In this document: positions 48,175-59,265 of the stretch, in pieces
How the letters are laid out: the number at the start of each line of letters is the position of its first letter
How positions within the stretch are numbered: the stretch's first letter is position 1
Assembly (NCBI RefSeq): GCF_000264905.1
Contig: NW_006763132.1
Coordinates: 907,503-971,502 of the forward strand
Source: Stereum hirsutum FP-91666 SS1
Lineage: Eukaryota; Basidiomycota; Agaricomycetes; Russulales; Stereaceae
Length of the DNA: 64,000 nt
Direction: 5' to 3'
Made by a program: the position numbers and the translations under genes
The notes under the pieces: model-generated
Seen by the model: only the letters and a program-made list of their open reading frames with translations
Told to the model about the DNA's origin: nothing
Databases searched by the model: none

Positions 48175-50729
48175 ATGGTACGCCTCACTACGCCTCCGTA
48201 CGCGCAGTCTTTAACCGCCGCCACCGTCTACAGATAGCTTCGAATAGACAGCATGGATATGTACCACTAGCTGATGGTGCATCTTTGCCAGATGACGCGC
48301 CCACCACGCCTGGCATTGACGCGGAGACTGCGACATTCGAACACACTTGTTCAACGCCCTATGGCGGCAAACTGACCATACACCCTGGCGGAGAAGGCTA
48401 CACATACGCATATGGACCTCAAGGTCTCCGGGGGCTTCTGCACAACAGCTATACCCTCAAATGCGCTGTGTTTGCATCAATAGGAGGGCTTACCTTTGGT
48501 TACGACCAGGGTGTGATTGCCAACATCTTGGTCATGAAAGACTTCACGGAGAAGTGGCGAATTGGACCTTGGGAGGAGGGACTTATGAGTGAGTGTTCGA
48601 GACATAGATATATCTGCAGCCCGATTTCTCGACGTTGTTGAGCGCTTGTTTCCCGGCTTTAGCCGCCGTACTCGAGCTGGGTTGTCTCTTCGGAGCACTA
48701 TGGTCTGGGGTTTTCGCGGACAGGTTCACGAGGAGAACATCCATAGCTGTCGCTTCTCGTACGTTCATCTCTATGTCTTCTGCTTATACGATGCCGACAT
48801 ATTCAGGGTGACCGCGTGCAGTTATCTTTTGTGTGGGCTCAGCGATACAGTGTTGGGCTGGGTCACTTACCATGCTCGTTGTCGGGCGAGCAATAGGCGG
48901 TCTCGGTGTTGGTGCTTTGAGGTAGGTCGAGCAGCACTGTGTTCTCTATTTATGACATTGAAAAATACGTGTACCTGTAGCATGCTTTCTCCGTTGTTTA
49001 TTGGCGAGGTGCGTGACAGGCCCTTGGTTGGTCCGCGTTACGAGAAATTGATGTGGAAACTTGCGTGGTATAGATTTCGACTCCGGAAGTCAGAGGCTCA
49101 TTACTCTCCTTGGAGCAGTTCTCCATTGTTCTAGGATGTGTGGTTGGATTCTGGACTGGGTACGGGACCCGTAATCGTGAGGAGCCTTATCACTCAAACC
49201 GTATTTCCAGGCGCTGAGTGCATCCACCTCTTTCCAGTGCCAGGCGCGATATCTTGGCGTTTGCCTTTAGGGCTTCAGCTCGTCCCGGGTGTTCTTCTCG
49301 GACTTGGTGCATTCACTTTACCCAGCTCACCTCGCCTGCTGGTGTATCAAGGCAAACGAGACGAGGCGCTAGCTTCCCTTGCGAAACTGCGGCTACGGAC
49401 TTTAGAAGAGGCTGAGACAGATCCTCTCCTTCAGGTGCGATATCTTGCCATCGTCGGGATCGCCCTACGGTTATTATCACGGCGTATTTATGGTGAAATA
49501 GATCGAGCTTCTGGAGATGCAGGTTGAGGCGACCCTTATCCAGCAAACGACAGGCGCCGTTGGCAAGAGCTCGATACGAAACGAAGCGCTAGCATGGGCG
49601 AAGCTGTTCAGCCGTCGGTACAGAAGCCAGACGATGGTTGGGATCACTGTCGGTTTCTTTCAGCGTAAGCCTCACATTATCTTACCCCATTACCAAAAAA
49701 TGTTGATATATGATGAGCAGAATGGAGTGGTATCAATGCTCTGATTTATTATGGCCCACTGTTGATGCGAAGCTTGGGATTCGATGGAGAGAACATCAAC
49801 CTCCTCGTGTCTGGTGGAATCAACATCGTGCAATTCATCGCCGTCTTGCCCACTATCCTCTATATTGATCGATTGGGTAGAAAGCCGTTGTTACGGTACG
49901 GAAGCGCGGTGACGTGTGCCGCTCACCTCACCATCAGCATATTGGTGAGGTCATAACTTCACCCGTTTCAGATGACGCCCTCTCATGTCAACGTTTCGTC
50001 GCAGGTGTATCTTTGGGCTGGACATTGGAACGAGCATGCAATGGCTGCTTGGGTTGCCGTCGGGTAAGAACGTCTGATCTCCCTTCACACAGTCTTTCTG
50101 AGCCTCATGTCTTTGCCCTCAGGTCTGTCTACGTGTTCACTGTTGCGTATGGTCTCAGCTTGGGACCTGTAGCATGGGTCTTGCCTAGCGAAATATTCCC
50201 GCTATCTATGCGAGGAAGAGGTGTGGCGCTCTCCACAGCCTCCGTCTGGTTGAACAATTGTGCGCCGTTTCATATGCCCTGCTGGCACGTATTACACATG
50301 CTTATAGAGTATCGTCGTAGTCTTCATCGGCTTAGTGACACCTGGACTGTTAGAAGTGACTCCCGCGTAAGTGGTGATGCATTTTATAACACCCAGGTGT
50401 TGATCATCGCTCACGGCCCCAAATTCTATCTACTGGTATAGAGGAACATTCGGAGTTTTCGCGTGCGCTTGCTTTGGCGCGTACTTATGGTCTACCTACG
50501 TCGTTCCCGAGACCGCCAATGCGTCTCTTGAAGAGATCGCTTTCAGAGCATCGGACGCTACGGGGGATGACACAGAACACGAGTTGAAGAAACAGGTGTG
50601 TTTCATTCTGTATATGGTCAAACGAGTGTGCTGATGACCTATCTTTACCTGCGACAGATTGAGAGAGACCTCGGCCTATATGATCTGATTCGGCAGTTCG
50701 GGTCGGATTCAGATGAAGAGGAGAGGTGA
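48175..50729 (+). CDS. MFS sugar transporter, possibly with one frameshift
   Basis: About twelve exons encode a 12-TM sugar porter. Visible blocks are FASIGGLTFGYDQGVIANIL, LGCLFGALWSGVFADRFTRR, MLVVGRAIGGLGVGAL, STPEVRGSLLSLEQFSIVLG, SWRLPLGLQLVPGVLLGLG, LPSSPRLLVYQGKRDEALAS, QWSGINALIYYGPLL, LVSGGINIVQFIAVLPTILY, GPVAWVLPSEIFPLSMRGRG and VPETANASLEEI. The first coding exon is only the ATG (48175-48177), directly followed by a GTACGC donor; the next exon begins IASNRQHGYVPL. At the exon ending WLNN (50259), splicing to IVVVFIGLVTPGLLEVTP needs one more nucleotide than is present, suggesting a 1-nt deletion or an unusual donor. Substrate is unknown. Confidence 0.8.
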
Positions 50730-51545
50730 TGGTGGGAGGCTAGGATATGTATACGCACCGTGATGTTGCGAGGAAAGACAGCCGTGCTTGACTATTGACT
50801 GATATTCTTACTTTTATTGTAGCTTACTTTTGCAGATATAATCATGGTATAATCTAATTCCTGTGGCTTGACGCGCTCAATGTACGCGTAATTGGAGTTA
50901 TCCCCATCATGTGTGTATATCTGGAGGCTTTGAAACCGGGGGCCCTGCAGTCTCCACACTGCAATCTGCGGAACGTCCACGTCAAGCAAGCGGAGCGCGT
51001 TGCCAAGACAATGACTTCTCATCGGCTCCTGAAATAACTCTCGCAAGGCGGAAGCCATGTTCTCTATGTTTATGCTGCTCTATGTTCTTTCTTGAGGACG
51101 GGCAATAGTACACTCTGCGAAGGTGAAGTTGATCAAAGCGTCACGTTGGACGAGGGAAGTCCGATTTAATTGAGTCACCGAATCTGAGATCGGCCGGCGC
51201 GGGGTGACACTTCTGAGGAACTTGAAATAGCGCCCATCAAGGCGAGCCCGAAAAGGCAATAACAATTGTAGTAGTGCTACCGCGATGGTCCGACGCTACT
51301 GGCAACGCACTCTTGCTCCTCTCCCCTTCCATTTCCCGCTCGTCGGTCCGCTTTCTGAGCTTCCTCCCCGCTCGAAGGCTTCCTCCACACCGCCAGCAGC
51401 CGCACAGAGCTGTATAAATCTACATACCACGTCCAGGCCACACTCTCCACGACACTCTTTTAGACTATCTGTCCTTTCCGACCCCCCATACACGTCACGA
51501 AATCCCTGAAACATCCTCGAACGAGTCATCGCACCGTCTTTTTCG
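50730..51545. other. Intergenic, with one small minus-strand ORF
   Basis: Apart from the ORF at 50792-51058 nothing is supported. The right end is the promoter and 5' UTR of the SH3 gene. Confidence 0.4.
50792..51058 (-). CDS. Small ORF, 88 residues, unknown
   Basis: An intronless frame from ATG at 51058 begins MASALRELFQEPMRS and contains DVDVPQIAVWRLQGPRFQSL and HDGDNSNYAYIERVKPQEL. Composition is protein-like, but I recognise no family. It overlaps no other supported gene. It may be a real small gene or the remnant of a larger one. Confidence 0.3.
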   Translation of the reverse strand: MASALRELFQEPMRSHCLGNALRLLDVDVPQIAVWRLQGPRFQSLQIYTHDGDNSNYAYIERVKPQELDYTMIISAKVSYNKSKNISQ

Positions 51546-52508
51546 ATGGCCCCAACCATATCTCTTCTTCGTCGCGATACGGAGACCTCAGCAGGAAATC
51601 TCAACACGACAGTCATCATCGGTTTTTCCGTCGCCGGTGTTATCCTCCTCGGTTTCTTTGCATGGCTTGCACTCCGTTTCTACCGGAAGCGATCGCAGGA
51701 CAAAGCATCCTCCAACAGGAACACCGCGTTCCTCAACGTCAAAGGTGTCATGAAGGAGGGCGAGGACGAGAAAATCGTAGACGCATCGCCGGGGTAAGTC
51801 TCAAAATACTTCCGAGTTTTATTATCCTGCAATCTAAACACCATGGATAGTGGTCTTGCTCGCAGCAAGACGAATGGCTTCTCCAGAGCGCAGCTTACGC
51901 GGTCCATTGTGATGCCCAACAAGACCATCGTCCGTCCTGATGCAACCAAGGACGAGATCATCAAATTCCACGTCGACAACGGTACCATTACCCGCCCCTT
52001 TTCATTTGCCATGAACGCCGGGCTTGTCCCTCCTCCGTCGCCCGGCCGATCCAGCTCCTCTGGCTCACGTCCCGTATCAACCATCTCCTGGGTCGGCGAA
52101 CATCTTCCCTCACCCAAACGCGCTTCGCGTCACAGCTCGATCTTCAACGCCGCCACCCGCATCACCTCCTCCATCTACAGTACCGGTTCTTCCAACACTG
52201 GTGCCGAGAAACGCGCAGTCCGACAGCTCTTTAACCCCGTGCTTCCCGACGAGCTTGTCATCAGTCTTGGCGAGAAGGTTTCCGTCATGCAGTCCTTCGA
52301 CGACGGCTGGTGCATCGTTTGCAGAGATAGCATGCTCGGTCCCGGTCAGGTCGAGATGGGAGCCATCCCGGCATGGGTTTTCATCAAACCGGTTCAGGGT
52401 CTCAAGACGGAGCGGCCGATGCGAAGCTCCAGTTTGGGTGTCACGGTCGAGATGAACGGTCCGGGTTTCTCGTCCAGGGAGGAGTGTGTCTCCTGGTCAA
52501 ATTTCTGA
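51546..52508 (+). CDS. Single-pass membrane protein with C-terminal SH3 domain
   Basis: Two exons (51546-51793, 51851-52508) give 301 residues. A short N-terminus with N-glycosylation-like NLNTT precedes a membrane segment (VIIGFSVAGVILLGFFAWLA), then basic FYRKRSQ, so the bulk is probably cytoplasmic. After an S/P-rich linker an SH3 domain spans about residues 195-265: AVRQLFNPVLPDELVISLGE, KVSVMQSFDDGWCIVCRDS and GAIPAWVFIKP, with the ALYDY-like start, the WC/W motif and the final PxxW/V block recognisable. The layout resembles yeast Fus1-type or Sho1-like membrane SH3 proteins, but orthology to either is not shown. Confidence 0.75.
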
Positions 52509-54700
52509 TCATGACCCGCCTTCTACCGCCTTCGCTCATCAACTCCAACCACAACGTCGAGCGTTGCTTCTTGCCCCATGTCGCATTGCTGGTTTACCAC
52601 GTGAAGTGACCCTGACTACTGTCCTTTCCCTCGCCCCAATCTCCCCGCTCATCCTTCTCCCTGTGTCTATCTTGCTTTTCTCGTCTTACAGCTCTCCCCC
52701 GCTGCTGGCCACTTTTCCTTCATGCTGCATACCCACCCGCTCCCCTTTAGCTTGTGCGCACTATACCCCCTTGCTTTACGTTGCTCTCTCCCCACGTCTC
52801 GATGACGAACATCATCGTTGCTTCTTCTCTTTCATCCGTGCTGACGAGTTCAGCACCAGCAGCGGTGATTTTATATATCATCCTCTCCCTGCTACGCTAT
52901 TTCGAATCTCTACGACCGTCTACTTATCGTCAACCTTGTACTATCAGCATACCAACGTTTTCGTAACTAGAGCACGGTGTGTTGTTTGTTCGCACTATTA
53001 TCATATACCGACCGCATTGTTGTCTCCAGGCTGGTTCGTGACGAGCACCTGTCTAGGCGCCGACATTCTGTGACGACGCGCTCGGGCTCACAGGGTCACG
53101 CACTTGCAAAAGTTCACGATAACTGCGAAATCCTACGCACAGAGTCCTTCCCTGCCCTTCTGGCGATCTATTTTTTCCTGTCATCGTTCGGCAAATACTC
53201 TCGGTGCTCGTTGCCACAATATCCTGGCGCGTAGCTGGCTGTGGCGCCAGCCTTGGCTACCTGGTAATGCTGTGGCACTAGTTCGCTAACTGACGGATTT
53301 GCATGGTGAACTTGTGACATGACGTTCGACGCCGCGACACGTGAGGGTATGCTTGACGCCCATATATTCTTTGCGCCTGGCTACATAAAGAGCGATGGGA
53401 TGCGTTGGTGTGCTGAGCGCTGAATTCTGGCCCTCTCCTAGCCTTGGTCCTGATTGTCTCCAAGTCAGGTAGAGTGGCTCGTGTCACTGGGGCAAAGCAT
53501 ACCATAACAGCGCAGCTCGAGAACAGGCCTTCGATAGGGGTCCACTTACTGTTTTCAGCTGTCGAATATTAATCACCATGCGATCATCCAGCGCCGACCA
53601 AGTTAATGAACATAATTTTGTATGAATTGCTATATACTGGTCATGGCTGCCCATTCTAGACTGCTAGTGCTGTCAGCGCAGGCACATTCAACGGCCTACT
53701 GTCGAGCCTACGATGCGATGGTCCAGTTTGCCTCATAATGGAATCTTTAACAGGGCCTGCGGCTGTCACGATTCTCACTGACACATTCACCGTAACATCT
53801 TTGTACGGTACATCCATACCCTCTCTCTGTGTATAAGGGCGCACACCTGTCTTACGGATAATCGGTCGCATTGATTCACACGAAGAGTGACCTGATGCTG
53901 CTCACGAAGGCGCCCGGGGAGACTTCGGAAACCATGGTTCAAACTCTCTTGCGCGGTGAAGCTGGGAGAACATACCGAATAGTGCAGATGTGCGGATGCC
54001 TTCGGTGACTCTCCTTTTGTAAGCCTTGCCTGCTTCTCCGACAATGAGACAGGGGAAAGCGCACGTTTCCTTCATCTAATATATTTTTCTGTGATGATAC
54101 ATTATGCCGGAGCGTTCGTTCAGTGTGGCGTCGCAGTACTGAGCTAACTCAGGGCCGAGAGGGCTGGATGTAGGGGCGATCAAGGAACAGACTGCGTATA
54201 CCCTGGAATAACGGCGCAACGCCACAGCCGTCAAAAAGTTGATTATCGAGGAAGACGGATCCTAGGGTGTACTCCCGTTTAGCAGCTAGTATGTTATATA
54301 TAGTTGTGGGGTCATCAATATCATACCGCGTTTGGCTGAGCGTAAAGATACGTCTGAATGAATGGCGTAGAAGCAAAACCAACTACTTCGACTGATTCAA
54401 CATCAGAGATCCAAGCAGGCTCGACGACAGAAGGAGAAAGAAAGCAGGGCAGCTGATATCGCTGCATATGTCGGAGTCTGGTCTTGTGCTGAACGTAGAG
54501 CCATGGAGCGATGGCCACGGCGTGCCGTTGCTCCTCAGCCAAACATGCACACATCGAGGATGGCCGAGAACGGCGAGCCATGGCTATAAAAGGGCTCAGA
54601 ACCGAGGAGGTACCCCCAGAGCTTCCTAGTTCCCCAACTTCAGCCATAACAACCAACAACCAACCAAACACCCACCCAGTCATCAAGCCTACCTTCGTCA
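52509..54700. other. Long intergenic stretch, possible small fragments
   Basis: The left part is 3' UTR-like and pyrimidine-rich. On the minus strand, frames near 54075 (MKETCAFPCLIVGEAGKAYK), 53840 (VPYKDVTVNVSVRIVTAAG) and 54330-54150 (DDPTTIYNILAAKREYTLGS) look protein-like but could not be joined into a gene. The right end is the metallothionein promoter. Confidence 0.35.
54585..54591 (+). promoter_or_regulatory. TATA box of the metallothionein gene
   Basis: TATAAAA stands 110 bp before the ATG. A TGCACAC at 54546-54552 matches the TGCRCNC metal-response core known from animals; its relevance in this fungus is speculative. Confidence 0.5.
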
Positions 54701-54976
54701 TGTCCGTCGTAAGTCGACTTCAACCCATGACCGTTTTCTTTTGCCTTCTTCCCCACCTGTCTGTCGATCATAGAACTCATCGGTTTGGGTCGTTTGTTTC
54801 CGCCGTTTTACAGAACACCGAGGTCCTCGCCAACCAGCACTGCGGTGCCTCCTCTTGCAACTGCGGCACTACGTATGTCTCCTTTCTCTGTCTCTATTTA
54901 TTTCTGATTCATGCAGCGGTGCTGATGGCGAGACGACTACAGCTGCGCGTGCAAGCCCGGCGAATGCAAGTGCTGA
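54701..54976 (+). CDS. Small cysteine-rich metallothionein
   Basis: Three exons (54701-54709, 54814-54872, 54943-54976) encode only 33 residues: MSV, then NTEVLANQHCGASSCNCGTT, then CACKPGECKC. Seven cysteines fall in C-x4-C-x-C and C-x-C...C-x-C arrangements ending CKPGECKC, the hallmark of short fungal Cu/Zn/Cd metallothioneins. It would chelate metal in the cytosol. The last acceptor (GACTACAG at 54942) is not the first AG after the donor; the earlier one at 54915-54916 gives an Ala/Thr frame without cysteines, so the cysteine frame is strongly preferred. All introns start GTAAGT or GTATGT. A TATA box lies upstream. At 33 residues the ORF is too short for ordinary gene callers. Confidence 0.85.
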
Positions 54977-56239
54977 ACGCATCGTCCAAGCGTCCATATC
55001 CCTAATGTAAGAGTACGCGAAGAGGTGTAGTTGGGGAGGGTTATGGAATGCCGTATCGTGTTGTATATCGATTCTCGACTGTCGACATATTGATGTGTTA
55101 CCTTTGCGCAAAGTTGTCAAAGTTGAGTCAGAGGTCTGATAGTGACACAGAAAAATGCCGTGAAATTCGTCTTGACTAAATTGAGAGCACTGTTGAAGTG
55201 TCGACCTCGATGAGACCGCGGTCGTGAGTTTGTGGGGTAGTTAATTGGATATTGGAGTCTAGTGGCCCCTATCGGTGAGCTCGACGGCCCACGAGTACAT
55301 GAGAGCTTCACCTTCTTGAACATGCGACTATCTGGAAGGAGCTCTTGCTTGCACCCAGGTGACTGTCGACTCAGCATGTCCCATCGAACGTGCGTCACAC
55401 AAATGCTGGAGTTTTGTACCGATGGCGATATTACAATCCATGCGGTGGTGCTCTCTTCTGCGTCAGACACCTCGCCGAGGGTTCTGCCGTGCCTATATGG
55501 CAACGAGGTTGCCCCCGGTAACACTCCTTCGTTATCCGATACCTTTACTTCTGTCGATGAATGTATAAACCTTAGATCGTCGATAGAAGAAGACAAGGTC
55601 ACGTTCAATCAAAATGAAGTCTAAAGACACTCCCATACCATAGATAAAAATTTACATGCCCTCGCGGATGGATGGTACACCGCATGGCACAAGAGCGTGA
55701 AAATTCGAAGAGCGAGGATAGAGGCCGCTTGTTGAACCAGGTATTGTGGCGGCATCTCCAAGTTCAGATCGAGTGTGTCGACACAGCACAAGGAACGTTG
55801 ATAGACTCTGGTGCGATGAAAGTCGAGCAAAGACAGTAACGACTGCGGGGACTGCATCTTTTGCTTCGAGTTCAAGCTTTAAGTATAAAATGGTGGTGAC
55901 TGAGGCGGTCGTCGCTGAGTACCGCCACCATAGAGCTCTGAGTTCCGATTGCAAAGCTTCTGAGTTTTACGGGAAACAATGCGCTCTTGTGGCGCCATTA
56001 TACTGTACAAGGTCGGTTTACACTAAGTCAGAGGTAAAGAACCAAGGAGTTGAGTGCAGAGAGGTTGTGGCGGCAAGAAGGGAGGCTAAATATGACCAAA
56101 CATGGCCAAACATCACGTAGTGTGGCACGAGTGCCACGCTGACGAGGCGCCTTTCACTCGGTCCCAATTGTATTCGACTTTGAGGTTGAACCACACCATT
56201 GCTCGAACCACATCACCGTTCTACGGCCATCGGACACTA
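54977..56239. other. Unresolved stretch
   Basis: Overlapping ORFs of 120 (plus) and 163 (minus) codons at 55117-55624, and two at 55621-55954 (minus), have no recognised domain. The segment near 55866-55930 shares GTTCAAGCTT.AAGTAT and ATGGTGG with the repeat arm at 9740-9765, so it may be a diverged repeat copy. Confidence 0.35.
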
Positions 56240-58424
56240 ATGTCCGCCCTCTCGCCTACACCAATACATCTCATACGCGCCCACACATCCTCTGTGAGCT
56301 CCGTCTCGATCTCTGACGACAATGAGCGAATTTATTCTGGCGACTCGGCTGGGATTGTCGTCATCACGTCGACGCGATCTCTGCGTTCTTTAGCCTCTTG
56401 GAACGCACACACGGACAATATTCTGGGTGTGGAAGAATGGGGAGATCAGTTGATCACGTTTGTATTATCTTTATGCTTGTTTCAACATCTTGACCTAGTG
56501 CTTATTTCGATACTTCTCGGAACATGAATAAAGACAGACATGCGAGGGATAACAAGCTTCACGTATGGAAACTTCCAATCAAACGCGGGCCCACATCTCT
56601 CGGGGGCTCAGCTGCACTCCCTGGTCTTCCTACGCCAGAACTGCTCTACTCGCTGGATGTGAACGCATTGAACTACTGTCGATTTTCTTTATTGGTGCTC
56701 AAACGGCGGAACCCAAGTGAGCCTGAAACAGGACAGGCGTTGATTGCCGTGCCGAATTTGGTCGAATCATCGATGGTGGGTTTCCAGGCCTCATCTCGTG
56801 CTCGGAATATCGAACAAACACTGAACTTCGTTTGTTTTCGGGTCGCTTCTCGTAGGCCGATATATGGGCCCTGCCATCCAAACAGCGATTGCATGCAGCT
56901 ATAGGCAAAACTGTGCTTTCTGGAATAAATAGCGCGGATGGTCGAGGCTCCAGAAATTCAACAGGTCGACATCACTGCTGCTTTGCTATTGGATGGCCGT
57001 GGCTTAACATAGACGTGTTTAGGTATCATCATGTCGATGCACCTCCTCCCCACATCCAACACCGATGACAACATAAGCAGCCTCCGTCTCTTGGCTTCGT
57101 ATGAGAGCGGTAGTGTCATGATGTGGGAGTACAAAAATACTAGCAAACCAAAGTCAATCGAAGGCATCGGCTGGGAATGTTTGTGGACGGTGAAGTTGCA
57201 CGTCGAATCAGGTTCGACTTCTCTGTCTCTCTTCTTTGTTTCTTGACACGAGCTGATTCCGTTGTCCTGCGTAATTTCGTCTCTCATCATCACGAAGTCA
57301 TGGCGATGGCACTCTCTCGAGATCATACACTTGCCTTATCTGTCTCCGCCGACCCCATCATCTCGCGATACCAAATCTCTGTATGTTGGTTCTTACCTGA
57401 GCTGCAAGAGTGGAAAAATAATATTCGATCTCACCCCTCTACGTACGTTTCTCAGTCTCTGACAGACAGCCCTCCGCACCCTAACTCCACGGATGGCCCC
57501 ACTCAATCCGCAACTTCCCCGAGCACAAACACGAACGCGACTTCTCACCGCACAAAACACCCAGGAAACGGATCCGTCGCGATCCGTGGGGATGCCCGCG
57601 TTTGTGCCATTGGCGGCTGGGACGGGAAGTCCGTATCCTGCACTCCTGCTTCATATCTCCGTTTCATTCCATCCCATAGCCGTAAACTCTCCTTGTAAAC
57701 CGTGCCTTCCATCCATTCCCCATTCTCGCCTCGGATCATCACACATTAGTCGCATGCAGTTTTCATGCAGTACTGACTCAACGTTCACTGAAACCTCAAC
57801 CTTAACAGAATACGACTATACTCGACGAAGAGTTTCAAACCTCTTGGCACGCTCCGCTACCACAAAGACTCCGTCCAGGCGCTCGCATGGGCGCACAGCC
57901 CAACAACAAAGGCGCAGACAAGGACACAGACAAAAACGCGGAAGCAGACACAAGCGCGTGCTACGCATCCGCTCGAACGGCACAACGATAAACATAAACA
58001 CGAAAGCGGTGACCGGCCTGCACGATCCCGCGAAACCCATAAGCACGTAGCTCCAGACGCGAACGTGGGCGTCAGCATCGGAACAAGCGTAAAGGGCGAT
58101 GCTGCAGATTCGGAAGGAGGGAGCGAAGGACCAGGCGAATCCTCGCTCCCTGCCGAGGTGCATGCGCGATCACAATCAGAATCAGAATCAGACGGGGGAT
58201 CAGAATCAGAAGGTGGAGAAGCAGGGAACAGAGGGGATGAAGCTAAATCTGGGGAAGATGCAGAGGATAGGGATAGAGGGGACGAAGAGGACGAAGAAGG
58301 CGAAGATGAGGACGAGATAGACGAGGGTGAGAAGGAGAAACGGGGCAGGTGGCTCATCAGTGGTGGGAAGGACGGCAGAGTCGCTATTTGGGAGCTTATG
58401 GACTTTGGAGGGGAGAGGGGATGA
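56240..58424 (+). CDS. ASA1: ASTRA-associated protein 1 (WD40 repeat)
   Basis: Seven exons (56240-56457, 56538-56775, 56856-56964, 57023-57211, 57298-57380, 57456-57628, 57809-58424) give exactly 541 residues. WD40 blades are visible: HLIRAHTSSVSSVSISDDNE, RIYSGDSAGIVVI, WNAHTDNILGVEEWG, HARDNKLHVWKLPIK, LRLLASYESGSVMMWEYKN, RVCAIGGWDGKIRLYS, SFKPLGTLRYHKDSVQALAW and the last blade WLISGGKDGRVAIWELMDF. The order and wording match fungal Asa1 (human GNB1L), linked to the Tel2/Tra1 ASTRA assembly that matures PIKK kinases. A long low-complexity insert (basic RTQTKTRKQTQ, then acidic EEDEEGEDEDEIDEG) separates the final two blades. It is convergent with the G alpha gene. Confidence 0.88.
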
Positions 58425-59265
58425 TTTTGCCGGACAGCGTCTGCGGCGCGCATGTGTAGGTTTGTAACCGGTGTACATACCTGTGACCATCGAAAAAAAA
58501 ATCAGAACCTCGGAGTACCAAAGAAGCGGCAAAGTCGATATGTTGCATCAGGGCATTGTCCCACGATCGCAGTTCGGATCTCCAACCCATCGTCACAAGC
58601 TGATGCACCACCACGACAGGAAATCCACCGTAAAAAAAAAGTTAGGTCACCCCCTGCATTAGGACGTTGAAGTGCACAGGAACGATCAAATATAGTAGAA
58701 CGATAAGATACATGTAGCGTATGTAACGTATGTCCAAGGAGATAATAAAATAAAATTCAGCCCAGTACAAACGTGTGATTATGATAAAACACAACACCGA
58801 GTTACATAAAAGCACAGGATAAAGGGCAAGGGCTTCGTGGCGTTTGGCAACGTGGGTACGAGAAACGATAGCACACATTAGGTTAGACAGCGCGAGCCGC
58901 GGATAGAATACAACAACCGAAGACCAAAGCGAAACGAAAAGATAACGACAGCCAGCCGGTCAACGATTATATGCAAGAGAGAAATAGACAGAGCCCGGTT
59001 TTGTTCGTTCGTTTCGTCCGAGGAGAAGCTATAGAGTAGGAGTTACATGACACAGATCCGAGGGACGTAGAGGACAAATATAAACATATAAACAGTGAGA
59101 GAGAGGGGAAACCAGTCTGGAATAAGTAAGGCGGAAGGGACAAGATACAACAGCGGGAAAGAGAACAAGGGATGTCTTCCGTCGCGTCTGTAACGCAGGG
59201 ATTACGGAGAATAGAGCACAGAGCACACCAAGGAAGACTGAGAAACCGAATACAGCCCGGTGGAA
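58425..59265. other. Convergent 3' intergenic region
   Basis: 3' flanks of ASA1 and of the G alpha gene. No further ORF is supported. Confidence 0.45.

Noticed and set aside
55117..55624. Overlapping ORFs of 163 (minus) and 120 (plus) codons
   Set aside because: No domain, no splice context, and each is the shadow of the other; strand cannot be chosen.
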